Shown: positions 36,387 through 46,342, numbered from the stretch's first letter. The stretch is 64,000 nt of DNA from Rhizobiaceae bacterium (GCA_019635795.1 JAHBYV010000002.1:186001-250000); one strand, 5' to 3'. The notes: a model not told the origin generated them from the letters alone. Translations and numbers: made by a program.

Positions 36387-37652
36387 TCAGCCGTGGGTCG
36401 CAAACCAGCGATCAAGGCGCGACTCCAGCGCTTCAACCACAGGTTCGACATCAAGCTCCTCAATTACCTCGGCAAGGAATGCCTTTACAAGCAAGCCTCG
36501 CGCCGATTTTTCATCAATGCCGCGCGCCATCAGGTAAAAGAGGTGGTTCTTGTCGATTTCCGTTACGGTAGCACCATGTCCGCAAGCCACGTCGTCGGCG
36601 AAGATTTCTAGTTCAGGCTTGGTAGAGAACTCTCCATCGTCGGACAGCAGCAGCGTGTTGCAGGCCATTTTGGCATCGGTCTTTTGCGCTACCTGATGCA
36701 CATTGATACGACCTTGGAAAACGCCGTGCGCCCTGCCCGTTACGATGTTTCGCACCAACTCACGTGATGTGGTGTGTGGCACTGCATGGTCCAGCACCAT
36801 CGTAACATCCGTGTGGGTTTCACCAGCGAGCAAGTTCACGCCGCGAAGCTGGAAGTCCGACCCTTCACCCTTGGTCATGACGCGAACTTCCTGCCGCACG
36901 ACCTTGCCGCCGCAGTTCATCACGAAGAGGGTCAGCTTGGCATTCTTGGCGATCCACGCGTTAAATTGGGCAAGATGTGTTGATTCTTCTGGTTGTTCCT
37001 GAACGATCACCCACAGAACGTCTGATCCCTCGCCAACCAGCAAATTCGAGACGGAGCTGGAAAGGCCGGGTTCGTTCCCGGCATGACGCTCAACAATAAT
37101 CGCTTTGGCATTGGCACCAACGCGTACTGGTAAGCGTGTGTGGACCTGTCCGCCGCTCTGAACACTCTGAATCTCAATCGGCGTATCGACAACTGCGCCG
37201 TCGGCGATTGCGACGTGCCATCCGTCCGAAACAAACGCCGTGTTCAGTGCGCCGATCGTGTCGTCATCACCGAACGCATCCAGGGCGGCAGCCAAACTCC
37301 CGTCCAGCAGCTTTTCTGAAACGCGCTGAAAAGATATTCCATCGCGAGCACCCGGATTTCCAACCGCCTCCCCGTTCAGGACCGGCAATACGAGAGAATT
37401 CTCAACAAGCGGATCAACCTGTCGGGCGTCGGCTGCAGGAGCAAAATCAGGAACGGATGATAGCAACCTGCGCAAATCAGTATAGTGCCAGGATTCGACA
37501 CGCTTGGTCGGCAGTCCTGCCTTCAGCAATTCCACAGCGCTGTCGCGTTTCATTGCCACATCACTGTTGCCAGGCAAATCTGCCACACGGCTATTGAATG
37601 CCGCAAGAAGCGCCTTCTCGGCGGTCGTGTGCATTTGTGTATGGATATTCAT
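36387..37652 (-). CDS. sufD: Fe-S cluster assembly protein SufD
   Basis: 421 residues from the ATG at 37652 (MNIHTQMHTTAEKAL), which has a GAGG ribosome binding site six bases upstream; the ATG at 37658 touches that site and the frame's TTG at 37664 is unlikely. The SufBD core is visible in GRINVHQVAQKTDAKMACNT, LLLSDDGEFSTKPELEIFAD and CGHGATVTEIDKNHLFYLMAR. SufD pairs with SufB on the SufC ATPases to build the cluster. It starts about 8 bp after the sufC stop. Confidence 0.95.
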   Translation of the reverse strand: MNIHTQMHTTAEKALLAAFNSRVADLPGNSDVAMKRDSAVELLKAGLPTKRVESWHYTDLRRLLSSVPDFAPAADARQVDPLVENSLVLPVLNGEAVGNPGARDGISFQRVSEKLLDGSLAAALDAFGDDDTIGALNTAFVSDGWHVAIADGAVVDTPIEIQSVQSGGQVHTRLPVRVGANAKAIIVERHAGNEPGLSSSVSNLLVGEGSDVLWVIVQEQPEESTHLAQFNAWIAKNAKLTLFVMNCGGKVVRQEVRVMTKGEGSDFQLRGVNLLAGETHTDVTMVLDHAVPHTTSRELVRNIVTGRAHGVFQGRINVHQVAQKTDAKMACNTLLLSDDGEFSTKPELEIFADDVACGHGATVTEIDKNHLFYLMARGIDEKSARGLLVKAFLAEVIEELDVEPVVEALESRLDRWFATHG

Positions 37653-37660
37653 GGCCATCC

Positions 37661-38416
37661 TCAAGCCGCTTCGCCGATGACTCCGGCATAGCCGTTCTTT
37701 TCAAGTTCAAGCGCGAGGTCCTTGTCGCCCGATTTGATGACCTGGCCCTTGTAAAGAACGTGCACCTTGTCCGGCACGATATGGTCAAGCAAGCGCTGAT
37801 AGTGCGTGATAACAAGCACCGCGCGGTCTGGCGAACGCAGGGCATTCACTCCATCAGCCACGATCTTCAGAGCATCGATGTCGAGTCCGGAGTCGGTCTC
37901 GTCCAGAACGCAGAGCTTTGGCTCCAGCAGCTTCATCTGCAAGATTTCAGCGCGTTTCTTTTCGCCGCCGGAGAACCCGACATTAAGCGGTCGCTTCAAC
38001 ATGTTCATGTCCATCGACAGCGAGGCGGCGGCCTCTTTCACGCGTTTCAGAAACTCCGGAACTTTCAGAGGCTCCTCGCCACGCGCCTTGCGCTGGGCAT
38101 TCATTGCCACCTTCAGGAACTCCATGGTTGCAACACCGGGAATTTCCATCGGGTATTGAAATGCCAGGAACACGCCTTTGGCTGCACGTTCCGCCGGGTC
38201 CATCTCAAGGATGGACTCGCCATTGTAGAGAATGTCGCCCTCGGTGACTTCGTAGTCGTCCCGGCCAGCGATTATGTAAGACAATGTGGACTTGCCAGAG
38301 CCGTTCGGCCCCATGATTGCAGCCACCTCGCCTGCATTGACTGTCAAATTCAGGCCGCGAATGATCTCCGTGTCGGTATCGGCGATCTTGGCGTGCAGGT
38401 TCTTGATCTCAAGCAT
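37661..38416 (-). CDS. sufC: Fe-S cluster assembly ATPase SufC
   Basis: 251 residues, the normal SufC length. ABC ATPase motifs are GPNGSGKSTLSYIIAG (Walker A), VGFSGGEKKRAEILQM (signature) and LCVLDETDSGLDIDALK (Walker B), ending VLVITHYQRLLDHI. SufC powers conformational change in the SufB2/SufD scaffold in the cytoplasm. It is 22 bp downstream of sufB and just upstream of sufD. Confidence 0.97.
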   Translation of the reverse strand: MLEIKNLHAKIADTDTEIIRGLNLTVNAGEVAAIMGPNGSGKSTLSYIIAGRDDYEVTEGDILYNGESILEMDPAERAAKGVFLAFQYPMEIPGVATMEFLKVAMNAQRKARGEEPLKVPEFLKRVKEAAASLSMDMNMLKRPLNVGFSGGEKKRAEILQMKLLEPKLCVLDETDSGLDIDALKIVADGVNALRSPDRAVLVITHYQRLLDHIVPDKVHVLYKGQVIKSGDKDLALELEKNGYAGVIGEAA

Positions 38417-38438
38417 ATTTCTTCTTCCTGAATTACGG

Positions 38439-39950
38439 TCAGCCTACGGAGCCTTCGAGCGAAATGCCGATGAGTTTCTGCGCCTCGACGGCGAACTCCA
38501 TTGGCAATTCCTGAATGACTTCCTTGACGAATCCATTGACGATAAGCGCGATTGCCTCCTCTTCGGGAATGCCGCGCTGCATAACGTAGAACTTCTGATC
38601 TTCCGAGATTTTCGAGGTTGTTGCCTCGTGCTCGAATTTGGCCGTTGCATTCTTGGCTTCAATATATGGAACGGTGTGCGCGCCGCACTGATCGCCGATC
38701 AGCAGCGAGTCGCAGTTTGTGAAGTTTCGCGCATTGGTCGCCTTACGATGAGCTGTGACCTGCCCCCGGTAAGTATTTTGCGAGAAGCCTGCTGCAATGC
38801 CTTTGGAGATGATGCGGCTCGACGTATTCTTGCCAAGATGGATCATCTTCGTGCCGCTATCGATCTGCTGATAACCGTTTGAAACAGCAATCGAATAGAA
38901 CTCACCCCGCGAATCGTCGCCGCGCAGGATGCAGCTCGGATATTTCCATGTGATCGCAGAACCCGTTTCCACCTGCGTCCAGGAAATCTTGGACCTATGG
39001 CCGCGGCAATCGCCACGCTTGGTCACGAAATTGTAGATACCACCCTTGCCCTGAGCATCGCCCGGATACCAGTTCTGAACAGTGGAGTATTTGATTTCGG
39101 CATCGTCCAGAGCGACCAGCTCAACAACCGCCGCATGAAGCTGGTTCTCATCGCGCTGCGGAGCGGTGCAACCTTCCAGATAGGAAACGTACGCGCCCTC
39201 TTCGGCAATGATCAGCGTGCGTTCAAATTGACCAGTATTGCGTTCGTTGATCCGGAAATACGTTGACAGTTCCATCGGGCAGCGAACGCCCTTGGGTACG
39301 AATACAAATGATCCATCCGTGAAAACTGCGGAATTCAGGGTCGCGTAATAGTTGTCGGTCGTTGGTACAACCGAGCCCAGATACTTCCTCACGATTTCCG
39401 GGTGCTCGCGGATCGCTTCCGAAATGGAACAGAATATTACGCCTGCTTTCGCAAGCTCTTCCTTGAAGGTTGTGACAACGGAAACAGAGTCGAACACAGC
39501 GTCAACAGCAACGCGTCCCGAAGCATATACGTTGTCGCTCGGCTCGTCTTCACCGTCTGTCTTTTGCACGCCAGCGAGAATTTCCTGCTCACTCAGCGGT
39601 ATTCCCAACTTCTCGTAGACTTTCAGCAGTTCTGGATCGACCTCATCGAGCGAGCGCGGACCAGTCTGGTTCTTGGGCGCGGCATAGTAGTGAATGTCCT
39701 GAAAATCGATTTTCGGATATTCAACCCTCGCCCATGTCGGCTCTTCGAGAGTCAGCCAGCGCCGAAAAGCCTCCAGACGCCACTCAAGCATCCATTCCGG
39801 CTCATCTTTCTTTGCCGAAATAAAGCGAATGATGTCTTCGCTCAGGCCCTTCGGGGCTTTCTCGGTTTCAATCTCTGTTTCGAAACCGTATTTATATTGG
39901 TCCACATCGATCTTGCGAACTGTATCAATAGTTTCCTGCACAGCAGGCAT
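38439..39950 (-). CDS. sufB: Fe-S cluster scaffold SufB
   Basis: 503 residues, typical of alphaproteobacterial SufB. Diagnostic stretches are [58 protein letters not shown] with the scaffold cysteine, and [19 protein letters not shown]. SufB is the site where the nascent [Fe-S] cluster is assembled, with sulfur from SufS. It lies 68 bp downstream of the group I desulfurase gene. Confidence 0.97.
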   Translation of the reverse strand: MPAVQETIDTVRKIDVDQYKYGFETEIETEKAPKGLSEDIIRFISAKKDEPEWMLEWRLEAFRRWLTLEEPTWARVEYPKIDFQDIHYYAAPKNQTGPRSLDEVDPELLKVYEKLGIPLSEQEILAGVQKTDGEDEPSDNVYASGRVAVDAVFDSVSVVTTFKEELAKAGVIFCSISEAIREHPEIVRKYLGSVVPTTDNYYATLNSAVFTDGSFVFVPKGVRCPMELSTYFRINERNTGQFERTLIIAEEGAYVSYLEGCTAPQRDENQLHAAVVELVALDDAEIKYSTVQNWYPGDAQGKGGIYNFVTKRGDCRGHRSKISWTQVETGSAITWKYPSCILRGDDSRGEFYSIAVSNGYQQIDSGTKMIHLGKNTSSRIISKGIAAGFSQNTYRGQVTAHRKATNARNFTNCDSLLIGDQCGAHTVPYIEAKNATAKFEHEATTSKISEDQKFYVMQRGIPEEEAIALIVNGFVKEVIQELPMEFAVEAQKLIGISLEGSVG

Positions 39951-40018
39951 CAGCGTTCTCCATCCATGCCGAGACCAAATTCTCGGCCGTTTTCAAACTC
40001 AGGCGCGATTTCTGCGCC

Positions 40019-41221
40019 TTATGTAGTCATTCTGACAGGAATTTCAGCCTGCCTGGCGCTTACGGCCTTCGTTTCAGATTTACGGCGCGCAAGCAACTCA
40101 CCCAAAGCATGGGCGAAATCATCAATTTCCTCGTCGGTCGTGCCGGGACCGATAGAAACGCGAAGCGCCCCGTCCTGGCCAGTAAAGCCCATAGCCTTCA
40201 AAACATGGCTAGGACCAACCTTCCCCGACGAGCAGGCTGACCCGGAAGATACGGAAATGCCTGCCAGATCAAGCGCAATCTGCGCGGTTTCCGCCTTCAT
40301 GCCCGGAATTGAAAAGAACGTGGTGTTTGAAACACGTTGCGCGCCTGCACCGTGTATCACAACCTCGGTGCTGATCTGACGTATCCGCTCTTCGAGCCGA
40401 TCACGCATTTCGCGCAATCCATCCGCTTCAGTTAAAGCCTGAGCCGCCGCCTCAGCTGCGACGCCAAATCCAATAATCGCAGCAGGATTTTCCGTGCCTG
40501 CACGGTGACCTCTTTCCTGCCCACCGCCGGTTATCAGAGGTTTCGGCATCATCAGGTCAGACGTGGCCGCAATCGCTCCAACTCCCTTTGGTCCTCCCAT
40601 CTTGTGAGAGGAAAGCAGGATGAAATCCGCTATTTCCTGATTGAGATCGAGAACAATCCGCCCGCCTGCCTGCGCTGCGTCCAGAACGAAAATTCCGCCA
40701 GCCTGCCGGACCATCGCGGCAATTTCAGTCACAGGTTGAACAACCCCGGTTTCATTGTTTACTGCATGCACCGCAACCAGCGGCAGACCTTCTTCGCGAT
40801 CATGGGAGGCCAATGCATCCTGAAGAGCTTCGAGGTCGATAATACCCTGCCCGTTAACCCCAATCTGCCTGACGTCGCTTGCAGGAAAGCGACCGCCATT
40901 GAGAATGCAAACATGGTCGGTTGAACAAACATACAGTTTGCTCATGCGCAGCGCGGAACGTCCCATCTGCCAGTCGGGCGTAAGCAGCGTACAGGCGGCC
41001 TCGGTCGCACCAGACGTGAAGACCACATGCTCGGCCTTCCCATTTACAAGCGCAGCAACCTGACGCCGGGCCGCTTCGATAAGCTGGCGCACCTTGCGCC
41101 CCTCCCCATGAACAGAGGAAGGGTTTCCGACGACATCCAACGCGGCAACCATCGCGGCGCGCGCGGCGTCCAGCAATGGTGCACTCGCATTGTAATCAAG
41201 ATAGGCGCGACGCCTGTTCAT
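40019..41221 (-). CDS. Cysteine desulfurase, NifS/IscS-like (group I), first gene of the suf operon
   Basis: 400 residues from the ATG at 41221 (MNRRRAYLDYNASAPLL); the frame extends to 41266 without homology. Group I features are VVFTSGATEAACTLL, LLSSHKMGGPKGVGAI with the PLP lysine, and ISVSSGSACSSGKVGPS with the catalytic cysteine on the longer loop. It supplies sulfur for Fe-S clusters. Having both a group I (this gene) and a group II enzyme (sufS) in one suf operon is known in rhizobia, where they are called sufS1 and sufS2. The 222-bp region upstream carries an Irr-box-like palindrome. Confidence 0.92.
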   Translation of the reverse strand: MNRRRAYLDYNASAPLLDAARAAMVAALDVVGNPSSVHGEGRKVRQLIEAARRQVAALVNGKAEHVVFTSGATEAACTLLTPDWQMGRSALRMSKLYVCSTDHVCILNGGRFPASDVRQIGVNGQGIIDLEALQDALASHDREEGLPLVAVHAVNNETGVVQPVTEIAAMVRQAGGIFVLDAAQAGGRIVLDLNQEIADFILLSSHKMGGPKGVGAIAATSDLMMPKPLITGGGQERGHRAGTENPAAIIGFGVAAEAAAQALTEADGLREMRDRLEERIRQISTEVVIHGAGAQRVSNTTFFSIPGMKAETAQIALDLAGISVSSGSACSSGKVGPSHVLKAMGFTGQDGALRVSIGPGTTDEEIDDFAHALGELLARRKSETKAVSARQAEIPVRMTT

Positions 41222-41333
41222 GTAACCAATCCAAAAAATCTTCGTCAGGAGCGCTTCTTTTCGCAATTTCCTTGATATTAGGAGGCGAGCCGTCCTATCT
41301 AACTGCTCTTGCAGGACAGCCGCAGCGGCCCAA

Positions 41334-41350
41334 TTTTGAACAATTCTAAA
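41334..41350. promoter_or_regulatory. Irr-box (ICE)-like palindrome upstream of the suf operon
   Basis: TTTTGAA-CAA-TTCTAAA is a 7-3-7 inverted repeat with one mismatch from the perfect TTTAGAA/TTCTAAA arms of the iron control element bound by Irr in Hyphomicrobiales. It lies between the divergent desulfurase gene (start 41221) and the hydrolase gene (start 41444), 113 bp upstream of the desulfurase start. Control of suf genes by Irr and RirA is known in agrobacteria, and RirA itself is encoded in this window at 46555. No TGA-N9-TCA RirA box was found in this gap. Confidence 0.55.
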
Positions 41351-41443
41351 CTAGCTCTAAGGCGGCCAGAACTTTGCGTCAAGGCTTGCGGGGCGAGTTA
41401 TGGCGCTGCCAGCGGAAAAAGTGGAGTCTTTTCGGAGTAATTT

Positions 41444-42118
41444 ATGCCAGAGGTCATCTTTAACGGTCCTGAAGGACGTCTTGAGGGTCGATATCAGCCT
41501 TCTAAAGAGAAGAACGCGCCGATTGCCATCGTGCTGCACCCGCATCCGCAATTTGGCGGAACGATGAACAACAAGATCGTGTATGACCTGTTCTACATGT
41601 TTCAAAAGCGCAATTTCACGACGCTCCGCTTCAATTTCCGTGGTATCGGTCGCAGCCAGGGCGCTTTCGACCATGGTGTCGGGGAATTGTCGGATGCTGC
41701 GGCAGCGCTCGACTGGGTGCAATCGCTCCACCCTGATTCGAAAAGTTGCTGGGTCGCTGGATACTCGTTCGGCGCATGGATCGGGATGCAACTTTTGATG
41801 CGGCGGCCGGAAATTGAAGGTTTCATCTCGGTTGCACCCCAACCGAACACCTACGATTTTTCGTTTCTTGCCCCCTGCCCTTCATCCGGGCTGATTATCC
41901 ACGGCGACGCCGACAAGGTTGCACCGCCTAAGGATGTTCAGGTGCTGGTCGACAAGCTGCACACTCAAAAGGGCATCACGATTACCCAGAAAACGCTTGC
42001 GGGTGCGAACCATTTCTTTGCCAACAATTCGGAAGAATTGATCGAGGAATGCGCCGACTATCTCGACAGGCGTCTCGCTGGCGAATTGTCCGATCCGCGC
42101 CCCAGGCGGTTGCGTTAA
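41444..42118 (+). CDS. Alpha/beta hydrolase
   Basis: 224 residues beginning MPEVIFNGPEGRLEGRYQPS. The fold is visible as IAIVLHPHPQFGGTMNNKIV, LRFNFRGIGRSQGAFDHG, the nucleophile elbow VAGYSFGAWIGMQ, an acid in IHGDADKVAPPKDV and the histidine in LAGANHFFAN. This is the small hydrolase family with HPHP motif, widespread in proteobacteria and of unknown substrate. It is divergent from the suf operon and ends in a 4-bp convergent overlap with anmK. Confidence 0.9.
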   Translation: MPEVIFNGPEGRLEGRYQPSKEKNAPIAIVLHPHPQFGGTMNNKIVYDLFYMFQKRNFTTLRFNFRGIGRSQGAFDHGVGELSDAAAALDWVQSLHPDSKSCWVAGYSFGAWIGMQLLMRRPEIEGFISVAPQPNTYDFSFLAPCPSSGLIIHGDADKVAPPKDVQVLVDKLHTQKGITITQKTLAGANHFFANNSEELIEECADYLDRRLAGELSDPRPRRLR

Positions 42119-43218
42119 GGCTCAGCAAGGATACCGCCAGTCACCGGCTGGCGGCATCCTGTCGTTGTGGGATAAGTTAACGGCAAGCCCTTATGCGCGC
42201 GAACAGCGAGATAGGCCCAGGCCTCAGCCTCGGTAAAATCGCCATTCCAGCCAGCATCTTCTGCAAGAATTACCCGTTCGGCACCACGCTTCAAATCCTC
42301 GACAATCACCGGATTTTTGCGCCCGCCGCCACATATGACCCAAAGTTTGGGCGGTTCCGGCATGTGATCTACAGCCTTCAAAATCGAACGCGCAGAGACA
42401 GCGGCAAGTGTTCGCGCACCATCTGACAATTCGAGATTGCCAAGTGGCTCAAGTGTAAAATCCAACCTATCAAGGGATTTGGGGCCAGTCCTCGCGAAGA
42501 ACGGATTGTCAAGATAAAGGCTGACCGCCGCCTCATCGATCTGCCCCTCACTCGCGATTCGTCCGCCATCATCAAAGGGAATACCTGCCTCGCGGGCAAC
42601 CCATTGGTCGATCAGCGCGTTACCCGGACCGGTGTCGAAAGCAATAGGATCGCCATTGGCGGTCACATACGTGATGTTCGAGATGCCGCCAATATTGACG
42701 AAAACAACCGGAAACCGGTCTTGCCATTCTGCGGCTTTTGAACGCGCAAGAGCTGCGTGGTAGGCGGGAACAAGCGGCGCGCCCTGCCCTCCATGTGCCA
42801 TGTCGTTTGCGCGCATATCATACACGACCGGGAGGTTGGTGAGTCGCGCAAGAAGCGGACCATCCCCCAGCTGAACCGTCAGGCCCTGTTCGGGTCGGTG
42901 CAAAATTGTTTGACCGTGAAACCCGATGAGTTGCGGGCGTTCGTAGATGTTGCCAAGCAAGCTTCGAACGGCCTCAGCGTGGCGTTCGGTGATCTCACGC
43001 TCCACAGTGGCAAGGTTTCCGGGCCGGTCATTCCGGTCACGAATGGCTTTTGCATCTTCCAGCGCGTCTGCCAGCACGCGCCTGAAATTTGCATCATATG
43101 GCTGAAAAAGAGATGGCCCGAACTCGACTCGGTCAATGCCATCAGTGTGGAGGACAGCGAGGTCTATGCCATCCATCGACGTGCCACTCATGAGTCCGAT
43201 CGTGGTAAAAATAGACAT
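42115..43218 (-). CDS. anmK: Anhydro-N-acetylmuramic acid kinase
   Basis: 367 residues from the ATG at 43218 (MSIFTTIGLMSGTSMDGIDL), the characteristic AnmK start with the phosphate-binding GTSMDG motif. Further signatures are IGFHGQTILHRPE, VYDMRANDMAHGGQGAPLVP and FVNIGGISNITYV. The enzyme phosphorylates and opens anhydro-MurNAc released from recycled peptidoglycan. It is divergent from tyrS with 105 bp between starts, an arrangement shared with relatives. Confidence 0.95.
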   Translation of the reverse strand: MSIFTTIGLMSGTSMDGIDLAVLHTDGIDRVEFGPSLFQPYDANFRRVLADALEDAKAIRDRNDRPGNLATVEREITERHAEAVRSLLGNIYERPQLIGFHGQTILHRPEQGLTVQLGDGPLLARLTNLPVVYDMRANDMAHGGQGAPLVPAYHAALARSKAAEWQDRFPVVFVNIGGISNITYVTANGDPIAFDTGPGNALIDQWVAREAGIPFDDGGRIASEGQIDEAAVSLYLDNPFFARTGPKSLDRLDFTLEPLGNLELSDGARTLAAVSARSILKAVDHMPEPPKLWVICGGGRKNPVIVEDLKRGAERVILAEDAGWNGDFTEAEAWAYLAVRAHKGLPLTYPTTTGCRQPVTGGILAEP

Positions 43219-43323
43219 GCCAAACTCCTGAGATGTCACTTTGTATGTGATTCTTTCTACAAAACTGCTAAGGCGCGCGTTTCATGCGGCTGATTTCCAG
43301 CCAGATCCACGTAGAGACTGAAA

Positions 43324-44577
43324 ATGGCAGGCTATAAATCCGATTTCCTGAACGTCATGCAGGAGCGCGGCTTCATCCACCAGATTTCTGATGATAGCGC
43401 ACTTGATGATTTGCTCTCAAAGCAGCGGGTCACCGCTTATGTCGGCTACGATGCGACAGCAACCAGCCTGCACATCGGAAATCTTATTTCCGCGACCATG
43501 CTTTATTGGTTTCAGGAAACAGGGCATCGGCCGATAGCTCTTATGGGTGGTGCAACTTCGCTGATTGGCGACCCTTCGTTTCGCGACGACCAGCGCAAAT
43601 TGCTGACGCAGGAAACAATTGATGAGAACATCCAGGGTATAAAGAAAATCTTCTCACGCATATTGCGGTTCGGTGACGGTCCCGGCGATGCCTTTATGGT
43701 GAACAACGCCGATTGGCTGCTCAAGCTGAACTATGTCGAGTTTCTGCGCGATGTTGGCCGCCATTTTTCTGTCAACCGGATGCTTTCGTTTGACAGTGTC
43801 AAGCTGCGGCTTGACCGCGAACAATCGCTTTCCTTCCTCGAATTCAACTACATGATCCTGCAAGGCTATGATTTCGTTGAGCTTTCCAATCGCTACGAGT
43901 GCCGGTTGCAGATGGGTGGTTCCGACCAGTGGGGCAATATTGTAAACGGAATCGATCTTGGGCACCGCATGGGAACGCCGCAACTCTTTGCGCTGACCAC
44001 GCCGCTGTTGACCACCTCTTCCGGCGCAAAAATGGGCAAGTCTGCCAAGGGAGCGGTATGGCTCAACGGCGAACTCTACTCGCCCTATGACTTCTGGCAG
44101 TACTGGCGAAATACCGAGGACGCGGATGTGGGCCGTTTCCTGAAGATCTTTACGCGCCTGCCGCTGGACGAAATCTCCCGTCTTGCTGCCCTCGGCGGAA
44201 ACGAGATCAACGAGGCGAAGAAGGTGCTGGCAACCGAAGCAACGGCGGTTGTTCATGGCCGCGAAGCTGCTGAAGAAGCAGCTGAAACTGCGCGCAAAAC
44301 ATTTGAAGAAGGTGCTCTAGCCGAGAGCTTGCCAACGATCACCGTTCCTGCGAGCGAACTTGCCCGGGGTTTCGGAGTGCTGGCACTTTTCGTGCAGGCG
44401 GGTCTGGCTTCTTCAAACGGCGAAGCGCGGCGCGCCTTGCAAGGCGGCGCGCTTCGTATCAACGACCAGCCTGTTTCGGATGAGCGCATGACGATAGGCG
44501 ACGACGCTGTAACAAGTGATGGCGTTATAAAGCTGTCATTTGGCAAGAAAAAGCATGTTCTTGTGCGTCCTTCCTGA
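43324..44577 (+). CDS. tyrS: Tyrosyl-tRNA synthetase
   Basis: 417 residues. Class I signatures are [15 protein letters not shown] (HIGH-type) and [17 protein letters not shown] (KMSKS-type, here KMGKS), with the tyrosine pocket [11 protein letters not shown] and [15 protein letters not shown]-terminal S4 RNA-binding domain follows ([20 protein letters not shown]). It charges tRNA-Tyr in the cytoplasm. The next gene on this strand starts 20 bp downstream. Confidence 0.97.
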   Translation: MAGYKSDFLNVMQERGFIHQISDDSALDDLLSKQRVTAYVGYDATATSLHIGNLISATMLYWFQETGHRPIALMGGATSLIGDPSFRDDQRKLLTQETIDENIQGIKKIFSRILRFGDGPGDAFMVNNADWLLKLNYVEFLRDVGRHFSVNRMLSFDSVKLRLDREQSLSFLEFNYMILQGYDFVELSNRYECRLQMGGSDQWGNIVNGIDLGHRMGTPQLFALTTPLLTTSSGAKMGKSAKGAVWLNGELYSPYDFWQYWRNTEDADVGRFLKIFTRLPLDEISRLAALGGNEINEAKKVLATEATAVVHGREAAEEAAETARKTFEEGALAESLPTITVPASELARGFGVLALFVQAGLASSNGEARRALQGGALRINDQPVSDERMTIGDDAVTSDGVIKLSFGKKKHVLVRPS

Positions 44578-44597
44578 AGCACGCGGACGGTATAGCC

Positions 44598-45311
44598 ATG
44601 ACAGAATATGCTTTTGAACCGTGTCCGCCAGCAACTGTGGCAGTTGCTGGCTCGGATAAGCGTTTTCCGGTTCGCCGCATATTTTGTGTCGGTAGAAATT
44701 ATGCCGCCCACGCTCGCGAAATGGGGAAGGATCCAAATCGCGAGCCTCCGTTCTTTTTCACAAAGCCGGCTGACGCAGTCATAAATTCTGACCAAACGAT
44801 TCCCTATCCCTCCCTGACCGATAATTTGCACCACGAAGTTGAACTCGTGGTTGCGATTGGAACAGGTGGATCAAACATTCCCGTTAGCGCCGCAAAAGCG
44901 CATATTTGGGGGTATGGTGTTGGAATAGACCTGACGCGGCGCGATGTTCAGGAAGAGGCGAAGCGTCTTTCGCGGCCTTGGGATTGGAGCAAAGCTTTTG
45001 ACAACTCAGCTCCGTGTGGCCCGCTGGTGCAAGCTGCGGAGATAGGACACCCGACGCATGGCCGTATTTGGCTTGGGGTAAACGGCCAATTGCGCCAGCA
45101 AGGTAACCTGTCTGAAATGATCTGGTCTGTTCCAGACATTGTATCGCTGTGCAGCGAATCGGTTGAGTTGAAGCCCGGTGATTTGATTTATACCGGAACG
45201 CCTTCGGGCGTAGGGCGCCTCGCACCGGGTGATTCTGTCAGAGCGGGAATCGAGAATCTGGGCGAGATAGCGATCACGATCGGCGCGCGCGGCGCTCATA
45301 AAACTTTGTAA
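44598..45311 (+). CDS. Fumarylacetoacetate hydrolase (FAH) family protein
   Basis: 237 residues. FAH fold motifs are PVRRIFCVGRNYAAHAREMG, PPFFFTKPADAVI, NLHHEVELVVAIGTGG with the metal-binding glutamates (HxExxxxxG), VGIDLTRRDVQEEAK and LKPGDLIYTGTPSGVG. Members are acylpyruvases, oxaloacetate decarboxylases or hydratases acting on 2-oxo acids; the exact reaction is open. The last 38 bp overlap the convergent MaoC gene, and it is 20 bp after tyrS. Confidence 0.92.
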   Translation: MTEYAFEPCPPATVAVAGSDKRFPVRRIFCVGRNYAAHAREMGKDPNREPPFFFTKPADAVINSDQTIPYPSLTDNLHHEVELVVAIGTGGSNIPVSAAKAHIWGYGVGIDLTRRDVQEEAKRLSRPWDWSKAFDNSAPCGPLVQAAEIGHPTHGRIWLGVNGQLRQQGNLSEMIWSVPDIVSLCSESVELKPGDLIYTGTPSGVGRLAPGDSVRAGIENLGEIAITIGARGAHKTL

Positions 45312-45756
45312 TCGTCTCGCAAGTCAGCGCTGGTGTCTGCTGCCCTTCAACTTCGATCCAGTTTCCAACCCTTATAAGGTACTGGCCCGGTCCCGCATCA
45401 TCCACTGCCAACAGTTTACTGTGCAGCCGAACCCTTGAACCGACGACCACCGGCGAAAGGAATCGCACATTTTGTATGCCATGATTTATGGCGGCCTGCG
45501 TTTCCTCCGGAATCGCGCCTATAGTTTGCCCAAGAGCAGCAACTAGCGAAAGAGTAAGATGTCCGTGAGCTATCGGCTTGCGGAAGGGGCTTTCCCTGCG
45601 CGACCGTTCTGGGTCGGTATGAACCCACTGCTCGTCGCCGGTGGCTTCTGCGAACAGGTTGATTCTATTTTGATCTACCAGAACCCATTCTGAAACGGAC
45701 AAATCCTGCCCGATCATAAGTTTAAGCTCGACAAATGTGGGTGGGCGATCGCTCAT
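45274..45756 (-). CDS. MaoC-like enoyl-CoA hydratase
   Basis: 160 residues of the single hot-dog MaoC/(R)-hydratase type. The catalytic segment FAEATGDEQWVHTDPERS holds the Asp/His pair, and PIAHGHLTLSLVAALG follows. These enzymes hydrate trans-2-enoyl-CoA to (R)-3-hydroxyacyl-CoA. No beta-oxidation or polyhydroxyalkanoate genes are adjacent, so the pathway is unknown. Its 3' end overlaps the FAH gene by 38 bp in convergent orientation. Confidence 0.92.
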   Translation of the reverse strand: MSDRPPTFVELKLMIGQDLSVSEWVLVDQNRINLFAEATGDEQWVHTDPERSRRESPFRKPIAHGHLTLSLVAALGQTIGAIPEETQAAINHGIQNVRFLSPVVVGSRVRLHSKLLAVDDAGPGQYLIRVGNWIEVEGQQTPALTCETITKFYERRARRS

Positions 45757-45787
45757 ACATTACAGAATAAGCGACAGGCCCCTCGCG

Positions 45788-46342
45788 TCAATTCGCTTCG
45801 CGGTAGTCGAGATTCGATTCGGGTTGCTGGACCGGCAAGGAAAACAATTCGGGGTCGTCCAGTTCGATCAATCCCACAGTTTCACCGAATTCGAATGTCA
45901 GTTTTGCGCCAAAGCGTTTAGCCAGCGCCTTCATGGCCGCATTGTTCGCGTGGGTGGTGACGCGCAACCGGCGATAGCCCAAACCGACTGCTGTTTGGAT
46001 CAGCCTTTTGAACAACAGCCCGCCAAGTCCGCGATGCTGCCATTCCCGCTCGACGCTGAACGCAATTTCGGCCGTTGGCTCGTCAGGATCGGGCTTTTCG
46101 TGCAATTCGGCCGCACCAATAACCTGCCCTTCCTCCACAACACCGATGACGCTCGTTCCATCTGAAAACGACCTGTCGGCATAGGAAATCAGGAACTCGT
46201 CTTTCGTGCCGCCATTAAAGCGGTCCGTGCGGCTTTCACGATCAAGCCGCAAGAGATGGTCGCGAAAAAGCGGCTTTTCTGAAGGCCGCAACTGACGCAC
46301 CACAAAGAGCTGATCTTCCTGTTTGCGGTGATTTGCCCGCAT
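45788..46342 (-). CDS. GNAT family N-acetyltransferase
   Basis: 184 residues from the ATG at 46342 (MRANHRKQEDQLFVVRQL). The acetyl-CoA-binding motif is AFSVEREWQHRGLGGLLFKRL, with ANNAAMKALAKRFGAKLTFEF as the late helix-strand. The acceptor substrate is unknown. It is divergent from rirA and shares a 212-bp intergenic region with it that holds a palindrome. Confidence 0.88.
   Translation of the reverse strand: MRANHRKQEDQLFVVRQLRPSEKPLFRDHLLRLDRESRTDRFNGGTKDEFLISYADRSFSDGTSVIGVVEEGQVIGAAELHEKPDPDEPTAEIAFSVEREWQHRGLGGLLFKRLIQTAVGLGYRRLRVTTHANNAAMKALAKRFGAKLTFEFGETVGLIELDDPELFSLPVQQPESNLDYREAN

Noticed and set aside
35516-36571. 351-residue plus-strand frame
   Set aside because: Antisense shadow of sufS and the end of sufD.
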